Assembly (NCBI GenBank): GCA_921293015.1
Contig: OV121088.1
Location: forward strand, 34,592,010 to 34,656,009
Source of the DNA: Phorcus lineatus
Taxonomy: Eukaryota > Mollusca > Gastropoda > Trochida > Trochidae
Reading direction: 5' to 3'
Length of the DNA stretch: 64,000 nucleotides
Part shown: positions 32,061-46,000 of the stretch, one piece after another
How positions within the stretch are numbered: position 1 is the first letter of the stretch
Layout: the number at the start of each line of letters is the position of its first letter
Program-made: the position numbers and the translations under genes
The notes under the pieces: generated by a model
Told to the model about the DNA's origin: nothing
Seen by the model: only the letters and a program-made list of their open reading frames with translations
Databases searched by the model: none

Positions 32061-32378
32061 ATCTGTGAACATTGATGTGAATCCTGTGTTATATAAAGAC
32101 GTGTTGTATTTTATTGATATAAAACATTGAGGCGGATTTTAGATAAGCGTTTCATCTTCGTATTGATTTAAGGGCACACATGCTAATATACGTAAAATCC
32201 GTTAAGAATTGATTTTAGACTGCCACAATTATTTTATCTTATAAATCTTCAAGTAATGGTTAAAAAGAATTTCATTTTTTTCCTTAATCTTTAAAAAAAT
32301 CATTATGACCATGAAAGCCATGAGTTGGACGAAACGAATCATGAAAAGGATAGTTATTGTTGTGGATGCATTAGTATT

Positions 32379-32480
32379 GATAATGATGATGATGATAATG
32401 ATGACGGTGATGATGATGATAACGGTGATGATGATGGTGATAAAGATGATGATGATGACAATAGCAGTGATGATGAGATG
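32379..32480 (+). repeat. (GAT)n-type microsatellite
   Basis: Imperfect GATGAT/GACGGT run between the astacin and SLC18 genes. It produces a spurious Asp-rich reading frame with no splice or start support. Confidence 0.8.
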
Positions 32481-32520
32481 ATATCACTACCAATAATGAT
32501 GACGACCCTAAATAAAAGTT

Positions 32521-33319
32521 CAGTTTAAAAATATCGATTTCGTCAATGAAAATCTACATGATGTCTATTATCGAACGTAGCTTTAATTAAGTTTTAAGCA
32601 AAGAGCGACCGACTGGTCACTTATTTGGGCGCTGTTTGCGCCTCTTTCTCAGAGAGTGCCAAGTCTGTTCCTTCGGCACTGGTCGAACTGTAGTTATGAC
32701 GTCTAAAGCCCTCCAAGACCGTTCTCGGCTTCTTATTCCAGACGCGCCTTAACTACCACTGAGGCTTGTATTCACTTAGTGTTCACTTACCTTACCCTGA
32801 AATACCTGATGGTGAGTCGAGTCCTACTTTTTAAGTCCACTTTTTTAATGGAGTAAATTTGTATTTGTATGAAAAATATGAGCTTACCAATTTTGATACC
32901 GATTTGCGCAATCTTGTAAATAGAAAGTCTACTTTAAGATTCTACTTACGTTATTCATAAATAAATGTTATTATATTCATTGTGTTTTACAAATAATTTT
33001 AGTTTTGTAATCATTAAATTTCTTAATTTGAATTAAAATTTTAAAAATTGAACTTACAACCAAATTTTCATAAGAATTTCATTTTATATGAATTTGAAGG
33101 GAAATTGATGCAATTAATAAATAAGACACGCATATAATAAATTGATATGTCTCTTTTTGTGTCATGGAAAAATACGAGAAGCAACATTTCAACCATGTCT
33201 ACAGAATTCAAGTTTGAGAAATTTATCACGATTTCATATGTTTAAAATGTTTTTGATCATTTTACAAATCAGTGGGTAGTCAGTTGTTGAACTTTTTATA
33301 TACTCGATCTTTTCAGACA
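32521..33319. other. Upstream region of the SLC18-like gene
   Basis: AT-rich. A TATATA-like stretch at 33297 and TTTTCAG just before the ATG suggest either a promoter or a 5' UTR splice acceptor. Nothing else recognised. Confidence 0.4.
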
Positions 33320-33434
33320 ATGGCTTTTGAACGTTTGAAAAGTTTTCGGATAACCTGCGAACATTCGACAAAACTCGCTCTCTTCATCGTGTTTTATACC
33401 AACATGTTGGACAGCCTGTTGCTAACAGCTGTTG
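33320..33434 (+). CDS. SLC18-like exon 1
   Basis: MAFERLKSFRITCEHSTKLA, then LFIVFYTNMLDSLLLTAV. N-terminus and TM1 with Asp31. Donor G|GTAAGT, phase 1. Confidence 0.85.
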
Positions 33435-36400
33435 GTAAGTAACTTGACTATAATATGTATTGTTTCTCATTTACCAAATTAAGCATATTGTCATTTATAG
33501 TCTCTGCATTGGTATAAGGCATTGACAATTATACATTTCACATTTCTTGGTAAAGAATGGTTTACATGTCTGATATTCCTTTAGTATAAATATAAAAAAA
33601 TAAATATAAAAATATGATGATGAATACAGCTTTTTTACCAAGAGAACATTTAAATTTTTACATCTTTTTATATCTTCACGATCGGATCATGATTTAATGC
33701 AAAGAACATGTTATTTGAATGATGTTTTGCACCATTGTAAGTACCGAACATTATGAATAATTAATCTATCATTTCCCCCCGATTGATAAGCCACTTCTTG
33801 ACTCTTGAATGTTTGAGTTTTTATTTAGATGATTCTCAGCGTCTGGTGCTTCTGTGTAAATCTGAAAATTTTAAAAATTCTCAACCTGCGCATTCTTAAT
33901 TCAAGGCTTAAATTAATTGTGCCATCTAATCGCAGATGGTTCGTCGCTTATATGACCAGCAACTATAAACTTCAATTTAACCTATAATGCATCTCTGTTA
34001 ATAATCATTATAGATAACATTTTAAACTTTATATCATTCTAAATATTGGCAATTAAAGAACATAATTACATCATTATAAACAGTTTGGCATTCATCATTA
34101 CATTTAAAGGTAGTTTTCTTGGCATTCAATGTATTGAAATAGAATAAGTTCTTTATTGCATTATATGCAACATTTCGGTGCAGTAACTAACACCGGTGTC
34201 AAACAAGTGATGATAGCAGTGTTAGTACGAAACGTAGCATATAATGCAATAAAGAAGTTGATCATCCATAAAACTTGTCCTCCTTCAACACATCAGCATC
34301 TAGGATGCATATGCAAGAAGTTCAAGGTATTTTCAAATCACAATTAATTTACCTCGTAAGTGACTAACGTGTTAAAATCCCATTAAAACTCCCATCAGTT
34401 TCACTGTAACACATTCTTGAGTCGTTAGATTATAGCATTAACACTATTCCATACATCTTCGGTCACTTGGGGCTTAATATTCCGATATTCTCTGTATATG
34501 ATGAAGTGGAATCATTGGAACATTCAGCTCTTATGGCAGTGTATGTGTTCCACATGACGTAGCTTAAACTGTATGAGTGTTTTGATTTTGATAAATCACC
34601 CAGTGACAAACTACCATATGAGTAAAAACTATTTCAATTCTTTTCACGTGATATTGAACCACAGATTTCCCTTTTGTAATTTGTATCAAAGTTACCAAAC
34701 GTGATCCTTTGTGAAATCTATCTTATTGCCATATACAGGTACATATAAGGTGACTATACAGTAAAAAGTTTAGAACCTATCTCTTATTGATTTATTTAGA
34801 AAGGGCGAAACACATAGACATATAAACACATGTAGTTGTTATGTTTCCTTTTATGTTGCCTTTTCTTATATACTCAAAACAAACTATGTTGACCTTACAC
34901 TATTGTTTTTGTCCATAAATAGGGTCGACTTTATCCTCTTTCTACCATTTCATGTTCATCGGTTACGAAATATACAGTCCAATAATGAAGAAACAAGAAA
35001 CATGGACACCGATTTTTCAGTTTTACAATAGTTTGGTTATAATGTGTTAAAGACAGGTTGATAAAACTTTCTGATAACCTTCAAATATCTAATACAAATG
35101 ATATAACGTATGTACATTTACTACCCACGAGGGCAATATTATCGGGGTTAATATTTATCATTCGATTCAAAATATCACCTATTGTTACGCCAAATTATAA
35201 ACAAAACTTTGATTTTGGTTAGTTTATTTGTTTTCTCGATTTTGGTAATAAATAGAATATCATATTTGTGACTATTGCATACTATGTTTACGAAACTCGC
35301 ATCTAAATATCAGTATATCCCAAGCTCTTGTTCGGAAAATATTAATATCTAGACACCTGTACGCGTGCCGTAAACATAGTATGTCATGGCCATATAATAT
35401 CCTCTATTCCGCATCGATTTTTAACATATCTCAACAACAAAACTTGACCCTACCCCTTTTCAAAAGCAACTTTATTCTCAGTTTCATAATGACAAAAACA
35501 AAATGAAGTTTACATGTCATTTATCAAAGAACGGCGGAAAGATTCAACTTTTAGCCCAAATCCAAATATAACAAAATATTACTATGTTCATGAAGGATAT
35601 GGTTTTGGCCAAAAAACCCAAGAATATTGTTCATGTTACCGTCATTGACCAACAGCAAATTTTATTTGGGAGGTCTTCGGGTTTAAAGGAAACGCTGTTA
35701 ACAGCTATTTTATTCAGAACTAAAGTCGAGGAAATGTCACTGTCATTTTTGTTTTAAAGAAATATTATTCCGCAAGCCATTATACTAAGCATTAACAGCA
35801 ATACTGTACAATCTGTGATGCCATCTCAAATAGAAATTCGAATAAGATCTAAAAAGTCTAAATGAACGCAAGAAATTCTGAAACGAGTAGACTGACAACC
35901 TCAACAATTCATTTTTATAATACTGCGGAAAAGCATCTTTTACTGAATACTGCAAGTATTAAAACCAATAACCTGTGTAGATTCATATTTCAAAGCGTAT
36001 CCTGTGCCCATCGCCCTTTGTCTTTGTTGAAATCGAAAAACCGTATCTGTGCGTCGGTTTGATATTAATGCGGGCGGAAAGGTGATTACTTTTTTAAACC
36101 TAAAATTACGTAGAGGTAACATGTATGAGATTAGAAGACTCTCAGAAATATGTAAAACTATCACGAATATTGTTTTGATAATCAGAGATGGAGAATGAAA
36201 TTTATATGCATATAATATAATTGAAAGTATATCCAACTTATACATATAGATCTTTTCGACTTTCAGAGGTTCTATAAATGGATGGTGCTATCCTTTATTG
36301 TGGTAAAATGCATATGTGGTTATTGAGATATCTGCTGTATCATTAAAAGATGGTTTGAAAGATATTTAGACACATAATTAGAAACAAATAAAAAGAGGCG

Positions 36401-39400
36401 ATATGAATAAACAATGTGTTTTGATAGGTAATATAAATGATATATTATTTAATCTGAAATCATTACATTAATGATATGTCTCAATATTTTCTCGAACATA
36501 ATCTTGAAAAATGTTAGAAAATTGGGTATTTAATTACTTTCAAAATAGGATTTCTTCCCGAAACTTCACAATGAGTAATTTGATCTAATCTTAAAGTGTT
36601 GTACAGAAGATTAGAAACATTATATTCAGGAATGACTAGAAGCTTAATTGGATTTTTAATTAAAGTGGCTGAATGAAGTTAATGAACAAACTTTCAAAGT
36701 TTAAAGGAGAAATACAAAACTTTCATTCAATTAAATTATATTAAAGGACGTTTCCACAAATTTAATTGTGGACTATTGCCATTGAAATATTTACCTTGGC
36801 GTCATTTTCAATTTGGTTCAATACTCTATATTAGAATTTCCGAGATTTCCGGGATAGCCGAATAAGTTAGGCAAAATAACATTTGATCAATGTACTAACG
36901 TTGTAAAGTATTAATTAATTTCCAATAATTTGACAATCGTTGTCAGTTATAAATACTAACGTTAAAGATAAAAAAATATTTGTAGAAAAACATAGGTGAA
37001 TAGTGTAGAAATATACTATGCTTCCGTAATTATTATTTCTCTAAGCTATTTGGCAGTTAGAAATATCTTAATTTGATTGGATTTAATTTCACATAATTCA
37101 CGCAATCGAGAAATGCTCCGACTTTATTTCATATTATTATCTCCCTAGCTAGTAATAAAAACAAAATATACATAAAAATACGTAAACGAGACACTCGTCG
37201 ACCCTATTCTATATTTTGCCTCCCTCGCTATAAAAACAATATTTATATATATATGCATCCCATAACCTGTTTCACCAAAGGTATTTTATCGTGTGCGTAC
37301 ACATTTGATTATCTTATATTACGTGTACATGAAAGAAGTGATTATATGCCTTTACAGGATTCGTCTGTGTTTTTTTATTACAATATATTAACTTCATATA
37401 TCACAGTTTTGGCGGCTACGTTCTAATGTATCATAGAGCCAACGTTTCTCACTTTTGTCTTATATATTTCTGCAATGTTTTCAATTATATTCCAACAAAA
37501 TATGAACATGTTCTTATTACGTCACCAACAGGTCACGATGGGAAGATGCATTTGTCAGTGCAGCAAGTTAAAGGACTAAAACACAGCAAATGAATTGTGA
37601 ACAAGCCATTGTGTTTTCAAATATTGATATATTCCTTGTATAGGACAAAAGTTCAACAAATTATTTCGATAAATTTATTTGGAGATTTCGTTTGCTACTA
37701 AAGAACGCATTTGGAATTGAAATTAAGATTTAAAATGGTATACCCCTCTTCATTTCAGTACCTATAATTCCTGACTATCTCCTCAGACTGGACAAAGCCA
37801 ATTTTGACTCTCAGAATAGGAGCATATACCGAAACATCTCGAGGCTAGCGGGCAACCAAACTGCCACAGAAACGCTCACCCAAAAAGCTTTCTCATTGTC
37901 CGTCAGTGCACTCAATGAAAACAGTAAAGTGGGCTGGCTTCTTTCATCAAAAGCGATCATCCAGCTACTGGCAGGGCCACTCATAGGCCCTCTCTGTAAC
38001 AGGTATGTATATGAGATGCAAAAAGGTATAAAAGTTCCAATGATTTAAAGGACAGAAGCCATTTTTTATTAGGTGAATAAAGTTACCTTACGAAAACGAA
38101 AATGTTACAAATAGCAAGACAATGTTTATGATTAGAATTAGGAGATCTAAAACCACAGTACCATGTTCAGTTTAGCTATGAGAATCCTTTTCCATTATTT
38201 ATTCAAAATGGGCAGAAATATGTTTTTTGAAAGATTTATTTCTTCAATTATTCCTCAGTAAAGATAAGGTTATGCCAAATGTATATAGTCAGAGGGTCAA
38301 AACATCTCATTACTTAATCGTATGGTCCGTAGTCATAAAGGAAATAATCAATCATCAAGCAAAAACCACTGGCGGCCATGAACGTCTTGAAATCATTTGA
38401 TGTAGGGATTTACAATTTGCATAGCTTAACCTTTTGCTAAACGGCTTCGTTTTATTAAAAAAACATTGTCTGGCAAGTGGAAACATCTATTTTTGTTTTC
38501 ATGCATCACTTTATTTATCTAAAAAAACCGTGATACTGCACCTTCACAATATAATGCCTGCCATGGATGATCGCGTGAAATGAAATATTTAACACTGAAG
38601 ATAATACATTTTGCATAAACAAATGTTCATGGGGGAAATTAAGAACGCATTTAAAAAGTATGCTAGTGCCCCTCTAATAATAATTCGTCAATGCTGGTTG
38701 TTTCTTTAAAACTTTAAGCCTGTTATTGCTTGGTCAATCGCAAAAGAAATGTTATTCTCATAGGTAAATAATATGGTAAACTTTAGTATTAGGAAAATGT
38801 ACCAACACACCATTGTGGTGGGCATCAAAATGAGTTAGTGATACATTGCCATGAAGTCGACAAGCGGCTGTAACTAACACATTAAACCAATTTAGTAGTT
38901 TCTGTGCTAAAATAATCGTAGTCTATTTTACAAAATCCCACTCTCACTATATTTGAACCCCAGACCTAGTCGTCCGCAGTTGAACACTGTACCCACTTCG
39001 TGATCATGCAGTGATCTTAATCGGCTTTCTTTCCGTCTGTCTGCTTGTATCTTCGTTTGACTGTATTCCTGTCTGCGTACCCCCCTGTCTCCAACGTTGT
39101 CTCGTTGACTGCTAGTCTGCCTGTTTATATACTTGTTTTTATGATATTCACTTCATTGAACAAAGAAATGTATATCATATCAGCTTAACGGAGGATGTGA
39201 CCACTGAATAACACTGTTTAACATTGGAAGGCGCGAGTTTCCTATGCGGATATAACCATTAACGGAGAGGAAATGGAAATAACTCGAAATAATTATGCTC
39301 TGAAATTGGTCGAATGGATGTCAATGGATACGATTCGATTAATCGATCCAATTTCCCCAATTGCATCACAAAGGGTGTCCTTTTGCCAATAAATCTCGAT

Positions 39401-39982
39401 TTCATGGGCTGAGGGTATTCTGTCATATAATTCACTCTGATCCTATTTCACGCCGAGTGCGTGACTTGAGCGGACTAAATTTAAATCTAACCACATTAAT
39501 AGGGCTTAAACTGATTGGATATAGAATATGAGTTATCGGTAATGTTGACTTTAAAATAGATTTCCAGAATTAATGATATCTTAAGTTTTCGCTTCAATTG
39601 GGAGATAAATTTTACAGGGTTATAAGTTTGCTAAGAATTTATTAGAATTTTATCCGATACGACAAAACATTTCAAGAGGCATGTTGGAGTTTTTTTACAA
39701 TAAAAAAAACACCATTTTAAGGACACCCAACTACTATAAACCAACTTGGCGACCTTCGATGTAAGTGCTTGTGCCATTCGCTATATAGGAAAAAAACTTT
39801 TAAATAACCTTTACTGAAACGTCCTATTCATATATTATAAAAGGTGGTGTACAAAAACTGTCATTTTTTACGAATTCCCATGGACTTACATGTTGTTTTG
39901 GTGTAGCATAATAATTTGTGAAGACTTCTGTTGACATCTTTGTCAAGCTTAGCGAGTAAATTGGGAATCATCTCATTTTGAA

Positions 39983-40042
<60 letters not shown>

Positions 40043-43000
40043 CGATATACTCTTTTTTTTTATTAAAAAAAACACTTTTGAAATAATGAACAACAAAATG
40101 TTAAATACAACTTATTTAGCCAAAGCCATGATGACTCCTTGCCTCCTTACAAATAAGCAAAGTTCTACAAATATTCAAGCAAAATTCATCTCAGGAAATG
40201 AACCCTTAAAATAATTTCCCGGTTACGATGTACTTTGTATAGGTAACGTGGTTATGGACGATTGATATATTTTCACACAAAAAAGTTACTGCTACATTTG
40301 TATGTTATATGACAAAGGTGCAAATAGTAAGCCACCTATCTGGTGTTTCCCTTCAACGATATATGTCTAACAATTTTCATGGGATCGAATCCCCTCAAAA
40401 AATTTCTGTTGTCAGTGTTACAGTTTCGCCGTGTTTTATACTTCTGCGATAAAAGATTACACTTACACGGGGTATAATATTTCTGTTATCACTGTTATAT
40501 CGCCGGGTCTGTATGTATTCCTGTGATTAAAGTAACACATTATATGGGGTGTAACATTCTGTTGTAAGCAACATAAGATCATGTCATATTCCTGTGTTTA
40601 AAAAACAAATTATACAGTTACATTTCTGTTTGTTACCCAGCAGGCACATACATGTATCCTAGACTTCTAAATATAGACTAATCTGTGGGACTAGAAAGAC
40701 GTCTATTAGACGTCTACAGGTAGACGTTTATTAGACGTCTATTAGACGTCAAAAAGATGTCTAGACGTTTATTAGACGTCTTTTATACGTTTATTAGACG
40801 TCTTTTAGACGTTTGTTAGACATATATAAAACCTCTATTAGAAGTGTAAATACCTCCCAAAATATTTAACAGAAGTCTGAAAAAAGTTTAACACGTGTCC
40901 TATAGTGGTTGTGTTATACCCCAGTATAATAATGCTATGCAGTGGGAACGTCATCAGGATTCAGGGCACAATTGCATATTTTACATGAAAATGGATACAT
41001 TTAGCCCAATTATTTCTCTATTTAGAACAATATAATGACTTATAATGGATACCATTTTAGAATTTGATATGGTAACTTAATTTCATGTTTAGGTTTAAAT
41101 TTTCTTATGAATAGATTCAAAATTTTCAGAATAAGTGATGAGGAATTGTGCCTTGAACATATACAAAAAAAAAGCTCAAATAAAATGAAATATTTATTCA
41201 ATATCAAAATCTTTTTAATGCATTCAACATATATATTGTAATAATAATACAAAAAAATTTTGCTTTTATATGTTTCGAAAAATTAACTTTACTTAGAATC
41301 CGATTTGACAAATCTTCATATCATTGTCCAAAGCTGAAGAGTAATTCTCAAAGTGTGAATGTCCTGATTCAAGGCAATTTTCTTCCTACACTTTCGAAGA
41401 GCATCTTAAAAGAATTCTGCTGTTCTTGAGAATTGTATCCTTGATTGCGTCCTTGTAACAGATCTGTGAAAGTATCTGAAAATAAATTGAAACCTTAATT
41501 GTGGTTAATCTCAACTCATGATCATGGTCAACATATGTACCTATATATTAGGATGAAAATCAAAATATATGTTGACACTGTTAAATATTTGGTAAGCTAC
41601 GTGTCCGGGGAAAATCAATTTGATAAAAATATAGATGTATACACAGACACCAAATGAAACTTATATTACTAACTAGAAACTAAAAATAGTTGAATCTACA
41701 TGCATAAGACAACTATTGTAAAAAGGTTTCTTTTGCAGTGAATTAAAATGACTGTACATGTTATCTGAAAATGAAAATGTTCCATACTGAATCAGGTTCT
41801 CTGCATTTAATAAGGTAGTATTAATAATTAATATTCCACTGTGAAAGTTCGGGTAACAAAAAACCTAGGGAAAGAATTTGGTCATGAATTATTTTGTTTC
41901 AGTCAAAAAATAGAGAAAGCTATATATTTTTTCAAATATGTGTACTAAAAACACTACACACATGTTTTGAAGTAGCATCACAAAATTACGAGCTGAAAGT
42001 TATTAATGGAAGAGGCTGAACCATCAGATGCACGACCATTGAAGGAAAGATACCGACGAATGAGAATCTTGATTACTGACAAGGTAAAACTAATTATATA
42101 CAGATAACATAGTCTTACCTAAACTGTAGACGAAAAATTCCGTAAGGAACACCACTTCAGATGCGTTGATATCGAGAAATCACATCTCTTTTGAGAACAA
42201 AGAAATGAAAATGGCGCCTAATTAAAGCGCATGTAAGGGTCGCAACTATGCATGGAAAAGCATGTGTGCACTGCATTGACTACAATTTCGATCAGGATTG
42301 AAGTTCGAATCTCTTCACCCAGAACATTTCATAAATTTTTTTCAATTTCATAAATTTGTACTTTTGATAAATCTATTGGATGTAATATGAATTACATTTG
42401 AGTGTTATGTATAATTTGATGCAAATATTTTCTTTACCTACAAAATATGTTGTAATATTCATGTTAAATGACAGAAATCTTTCAATCTTTAATTCCTAAT
42501 TTTGGAAAGGTTTGGTTATATTCAATAAGCAAAGGAAACATATTTCAAACTGAAATATTAAAGCAATGTAATAAAATTGTATGAAAGTGCAGATCTACCT
42601 TAAAGGCACTAGTGCACGCTTTTACGGTTTAAATTGACGCTATTTTAAGGTTTACGAGGACTTATGCATTCACGTAACTTTCTATCGATGCAATGAAATA
42701 CTAAACATTCTTTACAATTACCTGCAATCAACAATGAAAACGTTAAGACAGTTTTCATTGGCTAGGACATATAAAAATCTATGGTTAGCTGTGCACAAAA
42801 CGGATAAATTATTGACACTTGGAAACGGCTGAACTAGTATTGTGTGCAGCTATTGAATTAACTTAAACTCTGAACTGAGAACAAATCATGAAATATGTTT
42901 TATGAAAGCAATGTTGTAAATTAACCGATTTAATAAGACAGTATTAGCATTGTTATAAGATTGATCATAGCGGCTGCCGTTTCCGCTTTTCTGTTTATCA

Positions 43001-46000
43001 GCAAAATTTTAATATTTCCGATATCGAAGTTCATGCGGATTTAATGTAACGTAACATTAAATACTTCCGGCCTTTAAAAATTCACTTTACTATCTGAATA
43101 CGTAAATATTTGTTAAATAACTTACGAGGTAGATTACTTGAGTGAAGATAGTGAGTAATATCGAGGGATATGCAATATCTGTGCATTCGTTGTGTTTACG
43201 AAATATTGGAGTGCACTGGTGCGTTTAAGACGTATTTTAGACGTCTATTCCCGTCTTAATGGGGACGTTGAATAGACGACGTAGTGTCTAAGCCAATTTA
43301 GACCTAATTTAGACTTCTAAAAGACGTCTTGTGCCTGCTGGGTAGTATCATAATATCGTCGATTGTCATATTTCTGTGATATAAGTTTAAATTAATAAGG
43401 GGTGTAATATTTCTATTTGTGAGGGTTGCAACATTTCTAGGTGTCATACTCCTTGGATAAAAGTTAAGAAATACATTGTCACAATTCTGCTCGATATATT
43501 AACTGTTTACACCGGTTATCTTGCAGTATTTGTTTCAATTTGCCGATTATTGTTACTGGTTATGATAATAATGATAATAAATCGGTACTTATTTTGGGCT
43601 ATAGTCCATCCAAAGCATGCTCAAAACGCTAACATTTATTACCCTGAAGGAATTGTACTTTCGATGAAGCTTCTAACTATCTATTCTACCCGTTACAATT
43701 CACGCTGAGTGTTGTACATTTGTATTCTTTATTCATATTTTATATTTATTTATTTTTATATTTTATTCAGTGTAATTCCATAATATCCGTTAAATTTCAA
43801 TGTATGTTTAAATCCACAATAATAAGTTTAATCCTCTTATGTTTTTCTACAAGTGTATATGTTGTACCAATCACCTCAGTGACACCCTTTGATGCCGTTT
43901 TGTTATAGATCACGTTTTAATGTTAAATGACGAAGGTACCGTGCACGGTATGTGAATTAATTTGATATTGGCGTATGTGTTACAAACTATTTAAGTAGAT
44001 CTATATGTTTCTCTTGTACATTTTATAGATAAAGTGGGATATTGACGTACGTGTTACATCGAACGTTCGTAGATCTACATGTCTATTCTGTAACTGTTAA
44101 AAAATAAGTGGATTACTGCCGAATGTGTAACCAACCACGTACGTAAATTGTAGATGTACAGCTGCATACCGAAAGTTTGTTCACTTACCACAGAATCGTA
44201 GTGAAAAATATATAATTTAATACCATTACCATTTTAACATGTTACAAAATTAGATATGCACTAGCTCGCTAACGAGTTTGCTCTAGTCATCTAAGAATTG
44301 AAACTGGTAGACATAATAAGGAACCTAGGAATGAAAGAACATGTAATGTATGTAAATATAATTATATAGAAGATGAATATCACCTTATTTTAATATGCAC
44401 TTATTATGATAATTTAAGGAATGAATTAATTCCTAAAAGATATTGGCAATTTCCAAGCAAACACAAGTTTTATGCTTTACTGTCTTCATGCAACCCATTT
44501 ACAATTAAGCAGTTAGCCACTTTCATTGTTAGAGCAATGCAATAAAGAACTTATTATCTGTAACACATGTATTATATTCATTTGTATAATGGGCCTATGG
44601 CCTACATACTTTATGCAAATAAACAACTATATATAATTTAATTTGGGTTTGGACGTCAATAAATAAACTTCAACAAAACTGTCAAAGGATCACCCATTTT
44701 CCATCTGTGAAATAACCAATTTTGAACTTATTTGGTGATCGTTTGGACTCCTATGCAAAAAATCGAATTTTTGGCATGATGAAACAGACAGATGGGGTCA
44801 AATTTTCGAAATTTTTATTTCGTTAAAATTCAAATAAAAAGTTCCATATTGACTCTCCAAACATATAAACAGCGCAATCACATTGACTTAGTGCAAAGGA
44901 ACAAACATAATAATTTGTAAAGCAGTTGATAACTTTTAAAGGATTTTATAGGGGAAAATAAAAATGTATGGTTTTGAAACTTCAATGACCTGCCAAATCT
45001 GTTACGGTTAATTGTTGGGTATGATAAAAATTTGCCTCCAAAAAGAATGAATATGCACCTTTGTTTTGCAAATTCAACGTTTCATCTTCGCAATGGTACA
45101 CTACTTAAAAGACAACCCAAATTACATGATATTTTACATGATACCCAGGTATGTGAACAAACTTTTGGTATTGAGCTGTACATTTTGCTTCAGTATACCT
45201 TATATAAATCATTTTTATCTAAAACTTATTTGAGTAAGTGTTGCAAATGTTTATATAGCTTCACTTCATCGATATAGATTTGAAAAAAATTATATTGCCG
45301 TTGTCATTTGATTCCTCAGTGATATATATGGTGTATCCATCCATTTCAGGATTGGTTATCCCATTGTGCTGTTCTGTGGATGTGTTGTCATCTTACTCTC
45401 TGCGTTCAGTAAGTAAAATATACTTTCTACAAACAAATTTTTTTTACCTTTGATTGTGTTTAAAAGATCAAATGTGTTGACCGCATAAACGAGGTTATTG
45501 GTTACTTAAGAGTAATGTTCGTAGGTCACACTCAGAAACTAGAAAACAAAATATATGTGAAACAAATATAATAAATATCTAATTTCTAAAAGTGAGTCGT
45601 CTAACATTGTTTAGAAAATATATGCTGACTCAGTAAAAGTTATCAAATCTGATGCACTATTAATGTGATAATAAAAATATTTGAAATCGAAAACAATTTT
45701 GAAAGAATGAGTCATTTAACTTTGTTCGTGAAATCTATTATAGCTATAGCAAATATAATGTAAGTGAAATGTATGTATGACCTATTTCATATTAAAATCA
45801 CAATGAGTCATAGATAGATAGATAGATAGATATTCTTTATTTCCTCCGAAGTCGAAGATACAATTGTAGGAAGACATAATCATATACATTTATATACAAG
45901 TTGCACAATGTTTAGATTAATACAGGTATTTTAAGGGAGAAAGCCAGCTTTTGACACTTTTCGCTATAAGTTTGATGCATTTAAACCACGTCTCCTGGTC

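Noticed and set aside
32325-32528. Asp-rich small open frame
   Set aside because: Translation of a GAT microsatellite, with no splice sites or family match.
40690-40815. Regular short repeats that might suggest a CRISPR-like array
   Set aside because: Units are 8-10 bases with no uniform spacers, sit at the end of a TIR element, and the genome is animal.
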